Shown piece by piece: positions 48,916-56,928 of a DNA stretch of 64,000 nt. Each line of letters begins with the position of its first letter. Position 1 is the first letter of the stretch. The notes below the pieces were generated by a model. The model did not search any database, was not told the origin of the DNA, and saw only the letters and a program-made list of their open reading frames with translations. A program made the translations under genes and the position numbers. Source of the stretch: Arachnia propionica (GTDB lineage Bacteria; Actinomycetota; Actinomycetes; Propionibacteriales; Propionibacteriaceae); the NCBI RefSeq assembly GCF_037055325.1, contig NZ_CP146373.1:992001-1056000 (forward strand), read 5' to 3'.

Positions 48916-49619
48916 CCACGGTTCCCGTGGTCTCGGCTGGGGCTCCGCTGCCCGTGCTGGTGGATTCACTGGCACGGGCGGCGTGGCTCGGCCTCGATAC
49001 GCGTGCGGCTCAGGGCGTCCGGGCCGTGTTGCGGGGGTTGGCGGTGTTGCTGCCCCCGAAGTCCGCATCCGGCCGGGTCACGGTCGCTCAGGTCGCGGAC
49101 GCGTCGGGCCGGTCGCTACGCCGGACCCGGCAGGTGTTGCAGGTGATGGAAGCCGTCGGGTTGATCACCTGGACCCGCGGTGACATCCTCGCCGGCGGCC
49201 GGCGGCCGTCGCTGATCCGGGTGTCCAAGAAGCTGTTGGCCGCGTTGGTGACGTACGCCCGTCGTCGTATGCCGGGCCGTCTCGCCCGCCGTGCCGCGGA
49301 GTTCGCGAAACGTTTGGCGGAAACCCTCCGGGCCCGAACCATCCCGGCACGGAAACGCTCCCCTCGGGTTGTCGTTGAGCCTTGCTACAAGCCGGTGAAA
49401 GCACCAACCCATGGGGAAATGAATGCTCCCCTTCCCCCCTTACAGGGGGAGGGAAAGGGAGGGGCCGGACCTACGGTCCCGGCTCCCCTTCCCAAGACCG
49501 GAACGATGCTGAACCAACCCCGACCGAAGACGGGTTCCCGCTGGCGAGAAGTCGCCAAACGAATCCACCAGCTTCGCGGGGCTCAAGAGAAAGGGCTGAA
49601 CAGTGCTGTACGTGAGTGA
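48912..49619 (+). CDS. winged-helix phage protein (replication-initiator-like)
   Basis: 235 residues. Residues about 30-105 form a winged helix (VTVAQVADASGRSLRRTRQV, then LQVMEAVGLITWTRG) like DnaD/replication-associated or plasmid-type HTH proteins. A basic helix follows (YARRRMPGRLARRAAEFAKR). The C-terminal 80 residues are low-complexity, with APLPPLQGEGKGG encoded by a palindromic stretch. It is the only candidate for a replication function in the element, which is inference. Confidence 0.6.
   Translation: MTTVPVVSAGAPLPVLVDSLARAAWLGLDTRAAQGVRAVLRGLAVLLPPKSASGRVTVAQVADASGRSLRRTRQVLQVMEAVGLITWTRGDILAGGRRPSLIRVSKKLLAALVTYARRRMPGRLARRAAEFAKRLAETLRARTIPARKRSPRVVVEPCYKPVKAPTHGEMNAPLPPLQGEGKGGAGPTVPAPLPKTGTMLNQPRPKTGSRWREVAKRIHQLRGAQEKGLNSAVRE
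49422..49490. repeat. palindromic G/C-run block within a phage gene
   Basis: Two adjacent imperfect hairpins: CTCCCCTTCCCCCC opposite GGGGGAGGGAAAGGGAG (49426-49461), and GGGGCCGGACC opposite GGTCCCGGCTCCCC (about 49460-49488). Both lie in coding sequence. Confidence 0.5.
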
Positions 49620-49887
49620 GGTCGTATGTCGCGGTAAGACGATCCAGTTGGTCACCAACACCGACCAATGCGAGATCTGCCGTCGTTCCCGGGTCGTCTG
49701 CACCGAAACACCATGGCGGGACCACGAGTTCCAGCCAGCAACAGCACGGGCCGAGGCCATGCCAGCGTCCTGGCTTCTGCTGCCCCGCATCCACCGGGAC
49801 GAAGCCCGACACCACCGCACGATCCCGAAGGAACACCGACCCGAGAACAACATCATCCCCATCAACCAAGGAAGGCTCCCGCTGTGA
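49603..49887 (+). CDS. phage protein of unknown function
   Basis: 94 residues from GTG 49603, overlapping the previous gene by 17 bases. Cys pair in CEICRRSRVVCTE near residue 23 and a His/Arg-rich stretch (RIHRDEARHHRTIPKEHRP). Not recognised. Its stop overlaps the next GTG. Confidence 0.6.
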   Translation: MLYVSEVVCRGKTIQLVTNTDQCEICRRSRVVCTETPWRDHEFQPATARAEAMPASWLLLPRIHRDEARHHRTIPKEHRPENNIIPINQGRLPL

Positions 49888-50174
49888 CCAAACGCCGCCC
49901 TACCCCCGCCATGCAGGACCCGTGGTCCATACTCGCCGACGAACTCGCGAAGCTCCGGGCCCGAGCTCTCGAGCTGCACAAGCTGGCCCAGACCTCCGCG
50001 AAGTACGGTGACGTCTCAGCCGACACCGACCTGTGTCGGTCCGTGCTATCGGCCCGGCACTGCGATCACTTCCAAACCGTCGGGGCCGCCCTGGTGGGCT
50101 GGGAGAAGACCGCCCGCCTGGAAGCCCAGCGTGTCGCTATCCGCCGCAGCCACACCGGGAAGGCGTCAGCATGA
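49884..50174 (+). CDS. phage protein of unknown function
   Basis: 96 residues from GTG 49884 (TGTGA overlap with the previous stop). Mostly helical: DPWSILADELAKLRARALEL and CDHFQTVGAALVGWEKTARL. Not recognised; ends in an ATGA overlap with the HNH gene. Confidence 0.65.
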   Translation: MTKRRPTPAMQDPWSILADELAKLRARALELHKLAQTSAKYGDVSADTDLCRSVLSARHCDHFQTVGAALVGWEKTARLEAQRVAIRRSHTGKASA

Positions 50175-50587
50175 CCGGCCCACGACGCTGGGCCGGCCGC
50201 CGGGTCCAACGACTCCGCGCCGCGGCCGTCGCCATCCACGGGACGACGTGCTGCCTGTGCGGGCAACCCATCGACCTGTCCCTGCCATGGCCCAACCCCA
50301 TGTCCCTGTCGGTTGATCATCACCGGCCGAAGTCGAAGGGCGGCAACGACCTGCTCACCAACCTGCTGCCCGCTCACCTGACCTGCAACACGGCCCGAGG
50401 GAACCGGGACACCCTCCCGGACCGCCGGCCGGTCCGGACCGGCCGGTTTTCCACCCAGCCCGGCCGGCCGGAAGAGCCGCCAACTCTTATTTCTCCCGGG
50501 GTCAGCACAAAAAACGGGGCAAAGCAAGACGACTCGGCGGGATACGGCCCGAACTGGACTGGGAACCCTCCGATATGGGACCGGTGA
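50171..50587 (+). CDS. HNH endonuclease
   Basis: 138 residues from ATG 50171. HNH signature: CCLCGQPIDL (zinc Cys), VDHHRPKSKGGNDLLTNLLP (catalytic His) and HLTCNTARGN. In HK97-type phages an HNH protein next to terminase aids packaging cleavage, which fits its place just before the terminase genes. Tail of about 40 residues is low complexity. Confidence 0.88.
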   Translation: MTGPRRWAGRRVQRLRAAAVAIHGTTCCLCGQPIDLSLPWPNPMSLSVDHHRPKSKGGNDLLTNLLPAHLTCNTARGNRDTLPDRRPVRTGRFSTQPGRPEEPPTLISPGVSTKNGAKQDDSAGYGPNWTGNPPIWDR

Positions 50588-50591
50588 AACC

Positions 50592-50936
50592 ATGACAATG
50601 CTCGCTGCCCCTACCCTGCCCGGCTTTGAACCCGCCGCAACATCCCGCGGGGACTCCGGTCTCCGTGACGCGGCCATCGCGACCCTGAAAGCCCTCGAGG
50701 ACACCGGAACCCTGACGCCCCGGGACGCGTTGACCGCGCAACTCCTGGTGGCCACCGCTGAACGGGCCGGAATCGGCCTACAACAGCCGAAAACAACGAT
50801 CGCCACCGCTAACCTGCTGAAGTTGCTGACCGAGCTCCTGGACCGGCTTCCTGTCCGGGACGAACAGGTTTCCGACGCCGCCCAGCAGTTCCTTGCCGCT
50901 ATCACCGCAGCCGAGGCCGAGGCCGCCGTGTCATGA
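50592..50936 (+). CDS. putative terminase small subunit
   Basis: 114 residues, helical (DSGLRDAAIATLKALEDTG, LLKLLTELLDRLPVRDEQV). No motif by itself; assigned from size and place, between HNH and the large terminase and overlapping the latter by four bases. Confidence 0.55.
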   Translation: MTMLAAPTLPGFEPAATSRGDSGLRDAAIATLKALEDTGTLTPRDALTAQLLVATAERAGIGLQQPKTTIATANLLKLLTELLDRLPVRDEQVSDAAQQFLAAITAAEAEAAVS

Positions 50937-52345
50937 CCCAGCTGATCACCGCCATGGACCCGCGCGCCAAGCACTACGGTGCGCGGGTTCAGGTCTGCGC
51001 CACCGCGCTCGGGGAACCCCTGTTCGGCTGGCAGCAGCCCGCGTCCGCGTTGATCTCCGCCGTGGACCCGGACCGACCCACCACATGGCGTTACCCGCTC
51101 GTGGTGATCACCGTTCCCCGTCAGTCCGGGAAGTCCACCCTCCTGCGGGCCGTGCACATGGACCGGCTCATCAAACCCCTACCCAACGGCAGGCCCCGCC
51201 TACCATCGACCATCTGGATGACCGCCCAGAAGGGCAAGGACGCCCGCCGCCGGTTCAACGACCTCGCAGAACGGGCCACAGCATCCCCAGCACTCGGGCA
51301 ACTCACCACACTCCGACGCTCCGTCGGTTCCGAAGCCCTCCAGCTCGGGAACGTTGCTCTGTCGCCTTTCGCTCCAACACCCACCGCCCTGCACGGCGAG
51401 ACCACGCCGTTCGTGTCCATTGATGAAGCGTGGGCGTTCGACGAAGCTTCCTCGGCGGCGTTGCTGGCAGCAATCACCCCGACCCAACAAAACGTTGAAG
51501 GGTCCCAACTCATCATCATCTCCACCGCCGGAGATCGAACCTCGAAGTGGTTGTGGTCCCTGGTGAAAGCCGGGCGGGCGTCGCTGGCCGACCCGCATTC
51601 CCGGATGGCCTACATCGAGTTCTCCGCCGACCCCCGATACGCCGAGGACGGCGACGGCGACCCCCTCAGCCCCGAAGCCCTCGACTTCCATCCCGCTGTC
51701 GGTCACATCACCACCGCCGCTGACATCACCGCGCTCTACCCCTCCGCCGGCGGCCTGGACAACATCCGACGCGGGTTCTTGAACCTGTGGCCCGCGGACA
51801 TGGACACCGCTGTCGCGCGGGACCTCAACGCCTACGACGATGCCACCGTCACCAATCCACCACCCCGCACCGGTGAATTGGTGTTCGCGTTCGACGTCGC
51901 CCGAGACCGTACCGGCGCCAGCATCTACGCCGCCTACCCCACCCCCACCGGCAGCCACGTCGAGCTAGTCGAGTCCCGGCCCGGAGTGGCATGGCTGCCC
52001 GGCGCGCTCGCAGCTCTCCACGGGCCCTGCTGGTACGACCCCACCGGCTACCCCGGAGCCATCGCCGCCCGCCTGACCACCCACCTGCTGCGGCCCGCTA
52101 CCGGAACCCGCATGGCGGACGCGACCGCCACCCTCCTGTCCGAGATCGCTGACCTTCGTGCCAGCGTCCTGGCACCCGCGGAGCTACGTGACCAGTACCG
52201 CGACGCCGTCACCCGCCCAGCCGGAGGGGCCGGGTTCGCGTTCGATCCCGACAAGAGTCCCGGCCCTATCGATCACCTCCGAGCGGCCGCGCTCGCGCTC
52301 CACGCCGTCACCCGCCCCGCCGCTATGCCCGGCATCAGCTTCTAA
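50933..52345 (+). CDS. terminase large subunit
   Basis: DNA-packaging motor and nuclease. 470 residues. ATPase Walker A VPRQSGKSTLL at residues 61-71, Walker B FVSIDEAWAFDEA near residue 160, coupling motif SQLIIISTAGD. The nuclease domain starts near residue 315 with LVFAFDVARDRTGAS (catalytic Asp). HK97-like terminase family. Confidence 0.93.
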   Translation: MTQLITAMDPRAKHYGARVQVCATALGEPLFGWQQPASALISAVDPDRPTTWRYPLVVITVPRQSGKSTLLRAVHMDRLIKPLPNGRPRLPSTIWMTAQKGKDARRRFNDLAERATASPALGQLTTLRRSVGSEALQLGNVALSPFAPTPTALHGETTPFVSIDEAWAFDEASSAALLAAITPTQQNVEGSQLIIISTAGDRTSKWLWSLVKAGRASLADPHSRMAYIEFSADPRYAEDGDGDPLSPEALDFHPAVGHITTAADITALYPSAGGLDNIRRGFLNLWPADMDTAVARDLNAYDDATVTNPPPRTGELVFAFDVARDRTGASIYAAYPTPTGSHVELVESRPGVAWLPGALAALHGPCWYDPTGYPGAIAARLTTHLLRPATGTRMADATATLLSEIADLRASVLAPAELRDQYRDAVTRPAGGAGFAFDPDKSPGPIDHLRAAALALHAVTRPAAMPGISF

Positions 52346-52407
52346 AGCAAGACAACACGCCATTACGCGCGGCTTAATCTGCGGGAAGGTCGCTGTGGGG
52401 CGACGGT

Positions 52408-53520
52408 GTGGGCATGATCTTCCCGCGTGTCGCCCAATGGCTCGGACTCCGAGACGACAACAAGACCGGCCGGGAACCGATCGCGCCGCCCAGCCGGGAT
52501 ACCGCCGTCGTCACCAACCCGAAACAAGCTGCCCGTATCGGCGCGGTCTACAGCGCCGTATCGATCCTCGCTGCCGCAATCGAACAGCTCGGAGTCGTTC
52601 TCGAACGCGACGGCGTGCGGATCGAGGACACAACATTCATCCGGAACCCGGACCCCGACCTGCTCGACCGCTCCGACTGGCTCCACCAGGTCGTCACATC
52701 CCTGGCGTACAGCGGGAACGCGTATCTGCGGGTGTGGCGTGACGCCACCGGGCAAGGCAGCGTGGCCCGTGTCCTCAACCCCGGCCGGGTCTGGCCCTTC
52801 GAGGACCAACACGGCCGGATCCTCTACTCCTACAACGGACGGGACTACACCCGGGAAGAGATCACCCACCTCCGGCTACACAAGGTCCCCGGCGAAATCC
52901 TCGGTCTCGGACCGATCCAAGCCGCCCGCGCCGAGGTCGCCGGACATCGGGACCTCACCGAAGCCTCCACCGCGTGGGTACGTGAGTCCGGGCAGCCATC
53001 CGGTCTGCTGTCCACGGAACAATCCCTGACCCCAGACCAGCGTAAAGAACTCCTCGACTCCTGGAACAAGGTCCCCGCCGGACGCACCCGCCTGATGTCC
53101 TCCGGGATCAGCTACGAACCAATCACCCTGTCCCCGAAGGACGCCCAGTTCCTGGAATCCCGCCGGTTCTCGAAAACCGAGATCATGGACCTGTTCGGGA
53201 TCCCCGGCAGCCTCACCCTCGGGATCGAACGCGGGGACTCGCAAACCTACGCGAACGTCGCTCAAGACTGGCTCGGGTTCGTGCGGTTCCGGCTCATGCG
53301 CTACGTCATCGAAATCGAATCCGCGCTCACGTCTCTCGTGCCACGAGGCCAGAAGGTCCGGCTCAACGTGGAATCCCTCCTCCGCGCCGACGCGGAAACC
53401 CGGTTCCGGATCCACTCCTCGGCAATCACCGCCGGGGTCTACAGCCCCGAATACGCCCGCGAGATCGAACACATCCCCGATACCGCCGCCCCAACCCCGA
53501 AGGAACCCACCGATGCATGA
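52408..53520 (+). CDS. portal protein (HK97 family)
   Basis: Dodecameric gate for DNA. 370 residues; GTG 52408 or ATG 52414. Typical HK97 portal blocks: SAVSILAAAIEQLGVVLERD near residue 50, SLAYSGNAYLRVWRD near residue 95, MDLFGIPGSLTLG near residue 265. A short gap before it (52346-52407) carries a TTACGCG half-site like the switch operators. Overlaps the capsid gene by eight bases. Confidence 0.92.
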   Translation: MGMIFPRVAQWLGLRDDNKTGREPIAPPSRDTAVVTNPKQAARIGAVYSAVSILAAAIEQLGVVLERDGVRIEDTTFIRNPDPDLLDRSDWLHQVVTSLAYSGNAYLRVWRDATGQGSVARVLNPGRVWPFEDQHGRILYSYNGRDYTREEITHLRLHKVPGEILGLGPIQAARAEVAGHRDLTEASTAWVRESGQPSGLLSTEQSLTPDQRKELLDSWNKVPAGRTRLMSSGISYEPITLSPKDAQFLESRRFSKTEIMDLFGIPGSLTLGIERGDSQTYANVAQDWLGFVRFRLMRYVIEIESALTSLVPRGQKVRLNVESLLRADAETRFRIHSSAITAGVYSPEYAREIEHIPDTAAPTPKEPTDA

Positions 53521-55051
53521 CCTCACTCACGGTCTCCAACGCCGCGCCTACCTCTTCCGCGCCGACGCCCCCGCCAGCGACGACGGGCCACACGTCTCCG
53601 GAATCGCCGTCCCGTACGGGGAAGAGATCCTCCTGTGGGAAGGAATCCGTGAACAGGTAGCCCCGGGCGCCGTCGAGGACTACGACCCGCAGCTGTGGTG
53701 GCGTCACCATGAACCGATCGGGCGTATCAACACCGCCTCCGACAGCCCTGAAGGTTGGCGGATCGAAGCGACGATCTCCGACACCACTCAAGGCCGTGAC
53801 GCCCGAACCCTCGTCCGTGACGGGGCCGTCACCTCGTTCTCCATCGGCTTCGAGCCCATCGAGTGGCGTGAAGAGAAACTCGACGACGGCACCCTGCTCA
53901 TCACCCACGAACGCATCAAGGTGCGGGAGGTCTCCATCGTCCCGAACCCGGCCTACCCGGGAGCCGTCATCACCGAAGCCCGCCACCAGGAAGGAATCCC
54001 CATGCCCGTAACCACCACCCCGAACAACACCCCGGCAGTGTCCATCGAGGACTTCAACGGTCTCCGTGAAGACGTCGCGGACGTGCGTCGTCTCATCACC
54101 GCCACCGACCGCCCCACCGCCCCGGACACCCGTAGCGCCGGGCAGCTCATCCGGGCCGCTCTCAACGGCGACAACACCGCTGTCGGGACCCTCGAACGCG
54201 CCTACACCGGCACCACGATCGCTGATGACTTCGCCAAGCCCACGTGGGTCAAGGACCTCACCCGGATCATCGAGGCCGCCGACCCGCTCGCCGGGCTGTT
54301 CGCGGAAGGGGCTCTGCCCGAGACCGGTATGACCCTCGAGTTCGGGCAGCTGAAGGAGAACACGGTCACCGTCGGGAAGCAGGCCAAGGAAGGCGACAAG
54401 CTGCCCGTCGGGAAGGTGTCGGTGAAAACCGCCACCGCCGAGGTCGAAACCTTCGGTGGCGCCGCGGAAATGAGTGTGCAGGTCATGAAACGTGCCCAGG
54501 CACCCATGATCGACATCCACATGCAGGCCCTCGCCGTCGCCGCCGGGAAACAGCGGGCCGCCAGCCGTGTGGCAGCGATCAACGCCGCCGTCACCGCCCA
54601 GAGCAGCGCTGCGGTCACCGTCACCGGCGGCGGCACCGACTGGAAACCGTGGGTCAAGGCCTTCGCCGACATCGATGAAACCTTCACCGCTCTCGGCTAT
54701 ACCGTCTCCGGTCTGCTGCTGCCCAAAGCAGAGTTCATCAAGCTGATGCAGCTCGCCGACCAGGACGGCAAACCCATGCTCCAGCTCGGGGGTGTGGGCA
54801 GCAACGTCGGTACCGGCCAGACCCCGGCGTTCCGTGCCGGAATCCTGCTCGGTATGCCCATCTACTCCGGCACCGGCGTCACCCAGGGAGCGTTCTTCCA
54901 CAAGGACGCCATCCGCCACTACAAGGCCCCCATGGTGCGGGTCACCAACGACCTGTCCGCCCTGGACCTCACCAGCGCGTTCGGGGTCTACGAGTTCGGG
55001 GCTATCGCCACCGAAGTGCCCGGAGCGATCGTTCCCGTGACCATCAGCTGA
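53513..55051 (+). CDS. fused prohead protease - major capsid protein
   Basis: 512 residues in one frame. Residues about 1-165 are an HK97-type prohead protease (GIAVPYGEEILLWEGIREQV; catalytic His in WWRHHEPIG; Ser in VTSFSIGFEP; VREVSIVPNPAYPGAVI). Residues about 170-230 resemble the delta/scaffold segment, and about 240-512 are the capsid fold (LPETGMTLEFGQLKENTVTV; TGQTPAFRAGILLGMP). Usually these are two genes. No internal stop or frameshift is needed. Confidence 0.88.
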   Translation: MHDLTHGLQRRAYLFRADAPASDDGPHVSGIAVPYGEEILLWEGIREQVAPGAVEDYDPQLWWRHHEPIGRINTASDSPEGWRIEATISDTTQGRDARTLVRDGAVTSFSIGFEPIEWREEKLDDGTLLITHERIKVREVSIVPNPAYPGAVITEARHQEGIPMPVTTTPNNTPAVSIEDFNGLREDVADVRRLITATDRPTAPDTRSAGQLIRAALNGDNTAVGTLERAYTGTTIADDFAKPTWVKDLTRIIEAADPLAGLFAEGALPETGMTLEFGQLKENTVTVGKQAKEGDKLPVGKVSVKTATAEVETFGGAAEMSVQVMKRAQAPMIDIHMQALAVAAGKQRAASRVAAINAAVTAQSSAAVTVTGGGTDWKPWVKAFADIDETFTALGYTVSGLLLPKAEFIKLMQLADQDGKPMLQLGGVGSNVGTGQTPAFRAGILLGMPIYSGTGVTQGAFFHKDAIRHYKAPMVRVTNDLSALDLTSAFGVYEFGAIATEVPGAIVPVTIS

Positions 55052-55054
55052 GCC

Positions 55055-55366
55055 ATGGCCGCGATCATCACCCCCGAGGAACTCGGTCGCTGGGTCAACA
55101 ACCCAGCGGCCGACCCAGAACTGCTCAAGCTCGTCTCCGAAGCCGCATCCGACCAGATCACCCAGATCATCGGCGGCCGGACCGTCCCGTGGGTCCCCCA
55201 ACGGCTCGCGTGCCTCGTGCTCGCATCCGACCTGTACGAACGCCGCAACAGCCCCAACGGGGTCCGGGGTTTCGGGGTCGACGGTGTCGCCGTACGTATC
55301 GGCTCCGACGACACCCGCGCAGCACGAGGGATCCTCGCTCCCTTCCTCCCCCCAACCGTCGACTAA
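55055..55366 (+). CDS. head-tail connector protein
   Basis: 103 residues, three bases after the capsid gene. Helical bundle typical of gp6-like adaptors (ITPEELGRWVNNPAADPELL; SEAASDQITQIIGGR; RLACLVLASDLYERRN). Assigned from sequence character and order. Confidence 0.65.
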   Translation: MAAIITPEELGRWVNNPAADPELLKLVSEAASDQITQIIGGRTVPWVPQRLACLVLASDLYERRNSPNGVRGFGVDGVAVRIGSDDTRAARGILAPFLPPTVD

Positions 55367-55376
55367 GGAGCCGGTG

Positions 55377-55742
55377 ATGATCGCCCAGGCCCGTCAACAG
55401 GTCACCCAAGCCGTCGCCGACGCGCTCGGGATCCCTACCTCCCCAACCCTCCCGGACCGGCTCCACGCACCCTTGGCAGCCATCCGGGAAGCCGACGGGG
55501 ACTTCCTCATCCCCGAACCCGAAGGACCGTACGGGTCTTGGCAACTCACCTTCCAAGGCACGATCCTCGTCGCCCCGGCCGAGAACGAAGTGATGCTCGG
55601 CCGGGCCGATGAACTCGCCGACAAGCTCCTAGCCGTCGGCGACCGATACGACCTGACGATCCACGGGTACCGCGTCGAAACCGTCGCGTCTTCACAGCCC
55701 TATCTCATCATCCCGTTCACCCTCACCACCCTCACCAACTGA
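55377..55742 (+). CDS. head-closure / neck protein
   Basis: 121 residues from ATG 55377 with AAGGAG seven bases upstream. Alpha then beta layout (MIAQARQQVTQAVADALGIP; YDLTIHGYRVETVASSQPYL). Lies in the connector-tail completion interval; exact role inferred from order. Confidence 0.5.
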   Translation: MIAQARQQVTQAVADALGIPTSPTLPDRLHAPLAAIREADGDFLIPEPEGPYGSWQLTFQGTILVAPAENEVMLGRADELADKLLAVGDRYDLTIHGYRVETVASSQPYLIIPFTLTTLTN

Positions 55743-55756
55743 AAGGGATTCTGCTC

Positions 55757-56176
55757 ATGCCCGCATCCACCCGTATCTACGGTGCTGCTCTCATCCTCAA
55801 GATCGACGGCAAGGACCAGGCCGCCGACATCACCGAATGGGAACTGGAACACGAGTCCGCCGACAAGGAGAACCTGACCTTCGCCGAGGTCGCCACCGGC
55901 GGCAGCGACAAGGGCAAGTTGAAGGTCACCGGTATTCAGTCCACCGACGCGAACTCTCTGTGGCGTCTCATCTGGGACAACGCCGGACGCAAGGACGTGC
56001 CCTTCGTAATTGCCCCGCACGGCAACGCCACCGCCGACGCGAAGAAACCCCACATCACCGGAACCCTCGACATCGGGCTGCGACCCAAGTCCGGCGGGGC
56101 GGCCGACCCGAAGAAGTCCTACACCTTCGAGCACGAGTTCGAGTGTGTGGTTAACAAAGCCTTGGTCGTGGCCTGA
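55757..56176 (+). CDS. major tail tube protein
   Basis: 139 residues, beta-rich: ALILKIDGKDQAADITEWEL, FAEVATGGSDKGKLKVTGIQ and SYTFEHEFECVV. Size and fold pattern fit tail tube subunits of siphoviruses, and the chaperone and tape-measure genes follow. Order would also allow a tail terminator. Confidence 0.65.
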   Translation: MPASTRIYGAALILKIDGKDQAADITEWELEHESADKENLTFAEVATGGSDKGKLKVTGIQSTDANSLWRLIWDNAGRKDVPFVIAPHGNATADAKKPHITGTLDIGLRPKSGGAADPKKSYTFEHEFECVVNKALVVA

Positions 56177-56532
56177 TGGCTGTCGGTGTCCGCGTCAACG
56201 GTCTGCGTGACCTCATCAAACGCTTGGACCGGGCCGGAGTTGAACTCTCCGACCTCAAGGCCGTGATGCACGACGTCGGGCTGATGATCGCGGACACCGC
56301 CCGCCCACTAACCCGACCCCAATCCGGACGGCTCGCACGCTCCATTCGCTCCGCGAAACAGAAGAACCGCGCCATCGTCCGCGCCACCACCCCCTACGCC
56401 CGAGTACAGCACTTCGGATGGCCCAAACGGCACATCAAACCGAAGTTGTACTTCTACACCGCCATGGACAAACGCCGGGACGAAGTCCTGTCCCGTTTCC
56501 AACGCGGCATCGACGAAGCAATCCACAAGTAA
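56176..56532 (+). CDS. HK97 gp10-like tail completion protein
   Basis: 118 residues, TGATG overlap with the previous gene. RVNGLRDLIKRLDRAGVELS, MIADTARPLTRPQSGRLARS and TPYARVQHFGWPKRHIKP are the hallmarks of the HK97-gp10 family, which joins the tail to the head. Confidence 0.8.
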   Translation: MAVGVRVNGLRDLIKRLDRAGVELSDLKAVMHDVGLMIADTARPLTRPQSGRLARSIRSAKQKNRAIVRATTPYARVQHFGWPKRHIKPKLYFYTAMDKRRDEVLSRFQRGIDEAIHK

Positions 56533-56548
56533 GTCAGGAACCCAAGCC

Positions 56549-56788
56549 ATGCCCGACATGCAGAACCTCACCATCGCCGACCTCATCGAGTTGGAAGACC
56601 ACGGCATCACCCTCGACGACATCACCGCCGCCCAGGCATCCGGCCGCACCCCGGCCCGGATGATCGCCGCCGTCCGGTTCCTCCAGCTCCGTGCCACCAA
56701 CCCCGCAGCAACGTGGGAAGACGCCATCAACACCCGCTTCGTCGACATCAACCCCGAAGGGCAGGAAGAGGCCTCCCCGGAATCCTGA
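56549..56788 (+). CDS. tail assembly chaperone, short form
   Basis: 79 residues (NLTIADLIELEDHGITLDDI; ARMIAAVRFLQLRATNP), acidic end. First of the overlapping pair directly before the tape measure gene. An extended product probably arises by -1 frameshift into the frame that runs to 56928, likely at CCCCGAAGGG (near 56754-56763) or TCCCCGGAA (near 56777). Confidence 0.75.
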   Translation: MPDMQNLTIADLIELEDHGITLDDITAAQASGRTPARMIAAVRFLQLRATNPAATWEDAINTRFVDINPEGQEEASPES

Positions 56789-56928
56789 CGGCCCGCGACG
56801 ACCGGGCCGAGGATATGGCCTGGTTCGTCGTTGTCGCGGGCCTGACCCCCGGGGAATACCGCAACCTGACCATCCGTGAACGCGCCGCCATCATCCGAGC
56901 AGTGAAGGACTACCACCGTGGCCGGTAA
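56713..56928 (+). CDS. tail assembly chaperone, -1 frameshift extension
   Basis: Open in the -1 frame relative to the short chaperone; the protein-like part begins near 56785 (TARDDRAEDMAWFVVVAGLT) and ends IIRAVKDYHRGR. No ribosome site of its own. It overlaps the tape measure start by 11 bases. Matches the G/GT arrangement conserved in long-tailed phages. Confidence 0.7.
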   Translation: MGRRHQHPLRRHQPRRAGRGLPGILTARDDRAEDMAWFVVVAGLTPGEYRNLTIRERAAIIRAVKDYHRGR

